NCBI GenBank assembly: GCA_019358855.1 | Contig: JAHHII010000018.1 | Span: 1-64,000 of the forward strand | From: Timaviella obliquedivisa GSE-PSE-MK23-08B | GTDB taxonomy: Bacteria > Cyanobacteriota > Cyanobacteriia > Elainellales > Elainellaceae | Length of the DNA stretch: 64,000 bases | Direction of reading: 5' to 3' | In this document: one piece after another, positions 63,316-64,000 of the stretch | Numbering within the stretch: the first letter of the stretch is position 1 | Layout: each line of letters begins with the position of its first letter | Notes under the pieces: model-generated | Database searches by the model: none | The model's input: the letters and a program-made list of their open reading frames with translations, nothing else | What the model was told of the DNA's origin: nothing | Made by a program: the position numbers and the translations under genes

Positions 63316-63567
63316 GTCGAGATCAGACCTGCAATGTTTGAGTTCTAAGCTGCGATTGCTGGGATCAGAGGTTTAAATGTCAGGTTCAAACCTGCGATCA
63401 TCGAGATCAAACCTGCAATCATCGCGTTCAAAGGTATAACTGTCGAGCTTAGACCTGCAATCATCGCGTTCAAAGGTATAATCATCGAGATCAAAGGTGC
63501 AACTGCCGAGCTTAGACCTGCAACTATCGAGATCAAACCTGCAATGTTCAGGCTTTCAGATGCAACT
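63316..63567. repeat. Degenerate 21-bp tandem repeat block, 11-12 units
   Basis: Eleven exact-length 21-bp units run from 63316 to 63546, such as ATCGAGATCAAACCTGCAAT and ATCGCGTTCAAAGGTATAA, and a weak twelfth follows. Alternate units are more alike, so there is a 42-bp higher order in the middle. The minus-strand frame through it is a heptad-like artefact (AMIAGLS...). It lies about 140 bases upstream of the RTX gene start. Confidence 0.85.
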
Positions 63568-63629
63568 ATTGCGGAATAGAAAGGCTGGAAAGAACTATCA
63601 AGTTAAGACTTCACTAATTTGAGTTGTTC

Positions 63630-63905
63630 TCATGAGTAGTAGCGGCGATCGAGCCATCCGCGAACTTCTGCTTCGGAATCAAAGAACACTCTGCGACCTG
63701 TAACTTGGTCATAGACCGTCCAGAAAGAACTGCCAGACTTGTCTCTTGATCGATAAATCTTTGGCTCATCAACCTTGAGCATTGATTCAAAGAAAAACTT
63801 TAAAGCTTGACTGAGTTTTAATACAAGCTTGGACATCTTTTGTTCGCTGTCCTGTGAAAAAATCGTAGACTCTAGGCTGACAAAGTTATTCTCTTGATTG
63901 TTCAT
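63630..63905 (-). CDS. Small conserved cyanobacterial protein of unknown function
   Basis: This 91-residue soluble protein has an N-terminal half that is low in structure signals. The C-terminal half reads YRSRDKSGSSFWTVYDQVTG, RRVFFDSEAEVRGWLDRRYY, a compact strand-strand-helix pattern (W.vYDp.tg....f.se.e.r.WL..ry). I have seen this pattern in short cyanobacterial proteins without a named function. Its ATG overlaps the TGA of the upstream gene (ATGA, 63902-63905), so it is translationally coupled to whatever that gene encodes. No catalytic motif is visible. Confidence 0.7.
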   Translation of the reverse strand: MNNQENNFVSLESTIFSQDSEQKMSKLVLKLSQALKFFFESMLKVDEPKIYRSRDKSGSSFWTVYDQVTGRRVFFDSEAEVRGWLDRRYYS

Positions 63906-64000
63906 GATGATTTCTCCTGAGTGTTGGATGGCGATCGCTCCTGCGGTCGTTCAAATTCTTGCTTTGCCTCAACGGCGATCGCAAATTGACTGAGATTAAA
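63902..64000 (-). CDS. C-terminal end of a gene running off the window
   Basis: The minus-strand frame is open from base 64000 to TGA 63902-63904, giving 32 residues that begin FNLSQFAIAVEAKQEFERP. The stop overlaps the next gene's start as ATGA, the usual sign of an operon, and the codons contain HIP1 octamers as in neighbouring genes. The fragment is too short to name. Confidence 0.6.
   Translation of the reverse strand, partial: FNLSQFAIAVEAKQEFERPQERSPSNTQEKSS

Noticed and set aside
63345-63536. Minus-strand frame with heptad-like repeats (AMIAGLS)
   Set aside because: It is produced by the 21-bp tandem repeat; no ribosome site and no start context, and the composition is unlike neighbouring proteins.

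Overview
The window is chromosomal DNA of a cyanobacterium; the genus cannot be fixed from the sequence alone. The HIP1 octamer GCGATCGC recurs throughout coding and non-coding DNA. Typical cyanobacterial families are also present: zinc-ribbon serine/threonine kinases, NB-ARC ATPases and PPC/RTX proteins. Most of the window is sugar uptake, sugar metabolism and glycan assembly, with a complete CRISPR-Cas locus in the middle. Degraded genes and small non-autonomous elements mark the joints.

Layout. 0-1.3 kb: transposase tails, a fragment of a dispersed repeat and a frameshifted peptide-export ABC transporter. 1.6-7.5 kb: a carbohydrate ABC importer (ATPase, two permeases, binding protein) on the minus strand, with a second, divergent binding protein. 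7.5-9.8 kb: an NB-ARC ATPase followed by a zinc-ribbon Ser/Thr kinase. 9.9-12.1 kb: a decayed segment with a MITE, a 32-bp tandem duplication, a truncated kinase, and cupin and VOC fragments. 12.3-25.1 kb: a type I CRISPR-Cas locus of the MYXAN (DevTRS-like) kind. Its order is WYL regulator, cas6, cas3, cas8, cas7, cas5, an AbrB/PIN toxin-antitoxin pair, a cas4-cas1 fusion, cas2, then an array of 38 repeats and 37 spacers. 25.2-30.8 kb: galK, an M24-like protein and galT as a tight operon, then a family 2 glycoside hydrolase. 30.9-37.3 kb: a cupin protein, a glycosyltransferase/UDP-galactopyranose mutase fusion, manganese catalase and a GlfT2-like galactofuranosyltransferase. 37.6-42.4 kb: two polyol dehydrogenases, a HAD phosphatase and a ROK sugar kinase. 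43.5-53.3 kb: UDP-glucose dehydrogenase, six glycosyltransferases in two paralogous sets and an aldo/keto reductase. 53.4-56.3 kb: two response regulators and a sensor kinase. 56.4-60.6 kb: a UDP-glucuronate 4-epimerase-like enzyme, a histidine phosphatase and an exporter-type ABC protein. 60.7-64 kb: a decayed peptidyl-prolyl isomerase, a small membrane protein, an RTX protein, an 11-unit 21-bp repeat block and a small conserved protein.

How the genes fit together (inference). The family 2 hydrolase can release galactose, and GalK/GalT carry it to UDP-galactose. The mutase fusion would convert that to UDP-galactofuranose for the GlfT2-like transferase. Ugd and the epimerase supply UDP-glucuronate and UDP-galacturonate for the glycosyltransferase block. 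The polyol genes feed hexose phosphates.

The most notable observations are: the toxin-antitoxin pair inside the cas operon, whose PIN toxin is cut by one in-frame TAG; a spacer present twice in non-adjacent positions and differing by one base in length; an M24-family protein in the galactose operon that has lost most metal ligands; a MITE inserted exactly at the galT start codon; and a galactofuranose pathway in a cyanobacterium.
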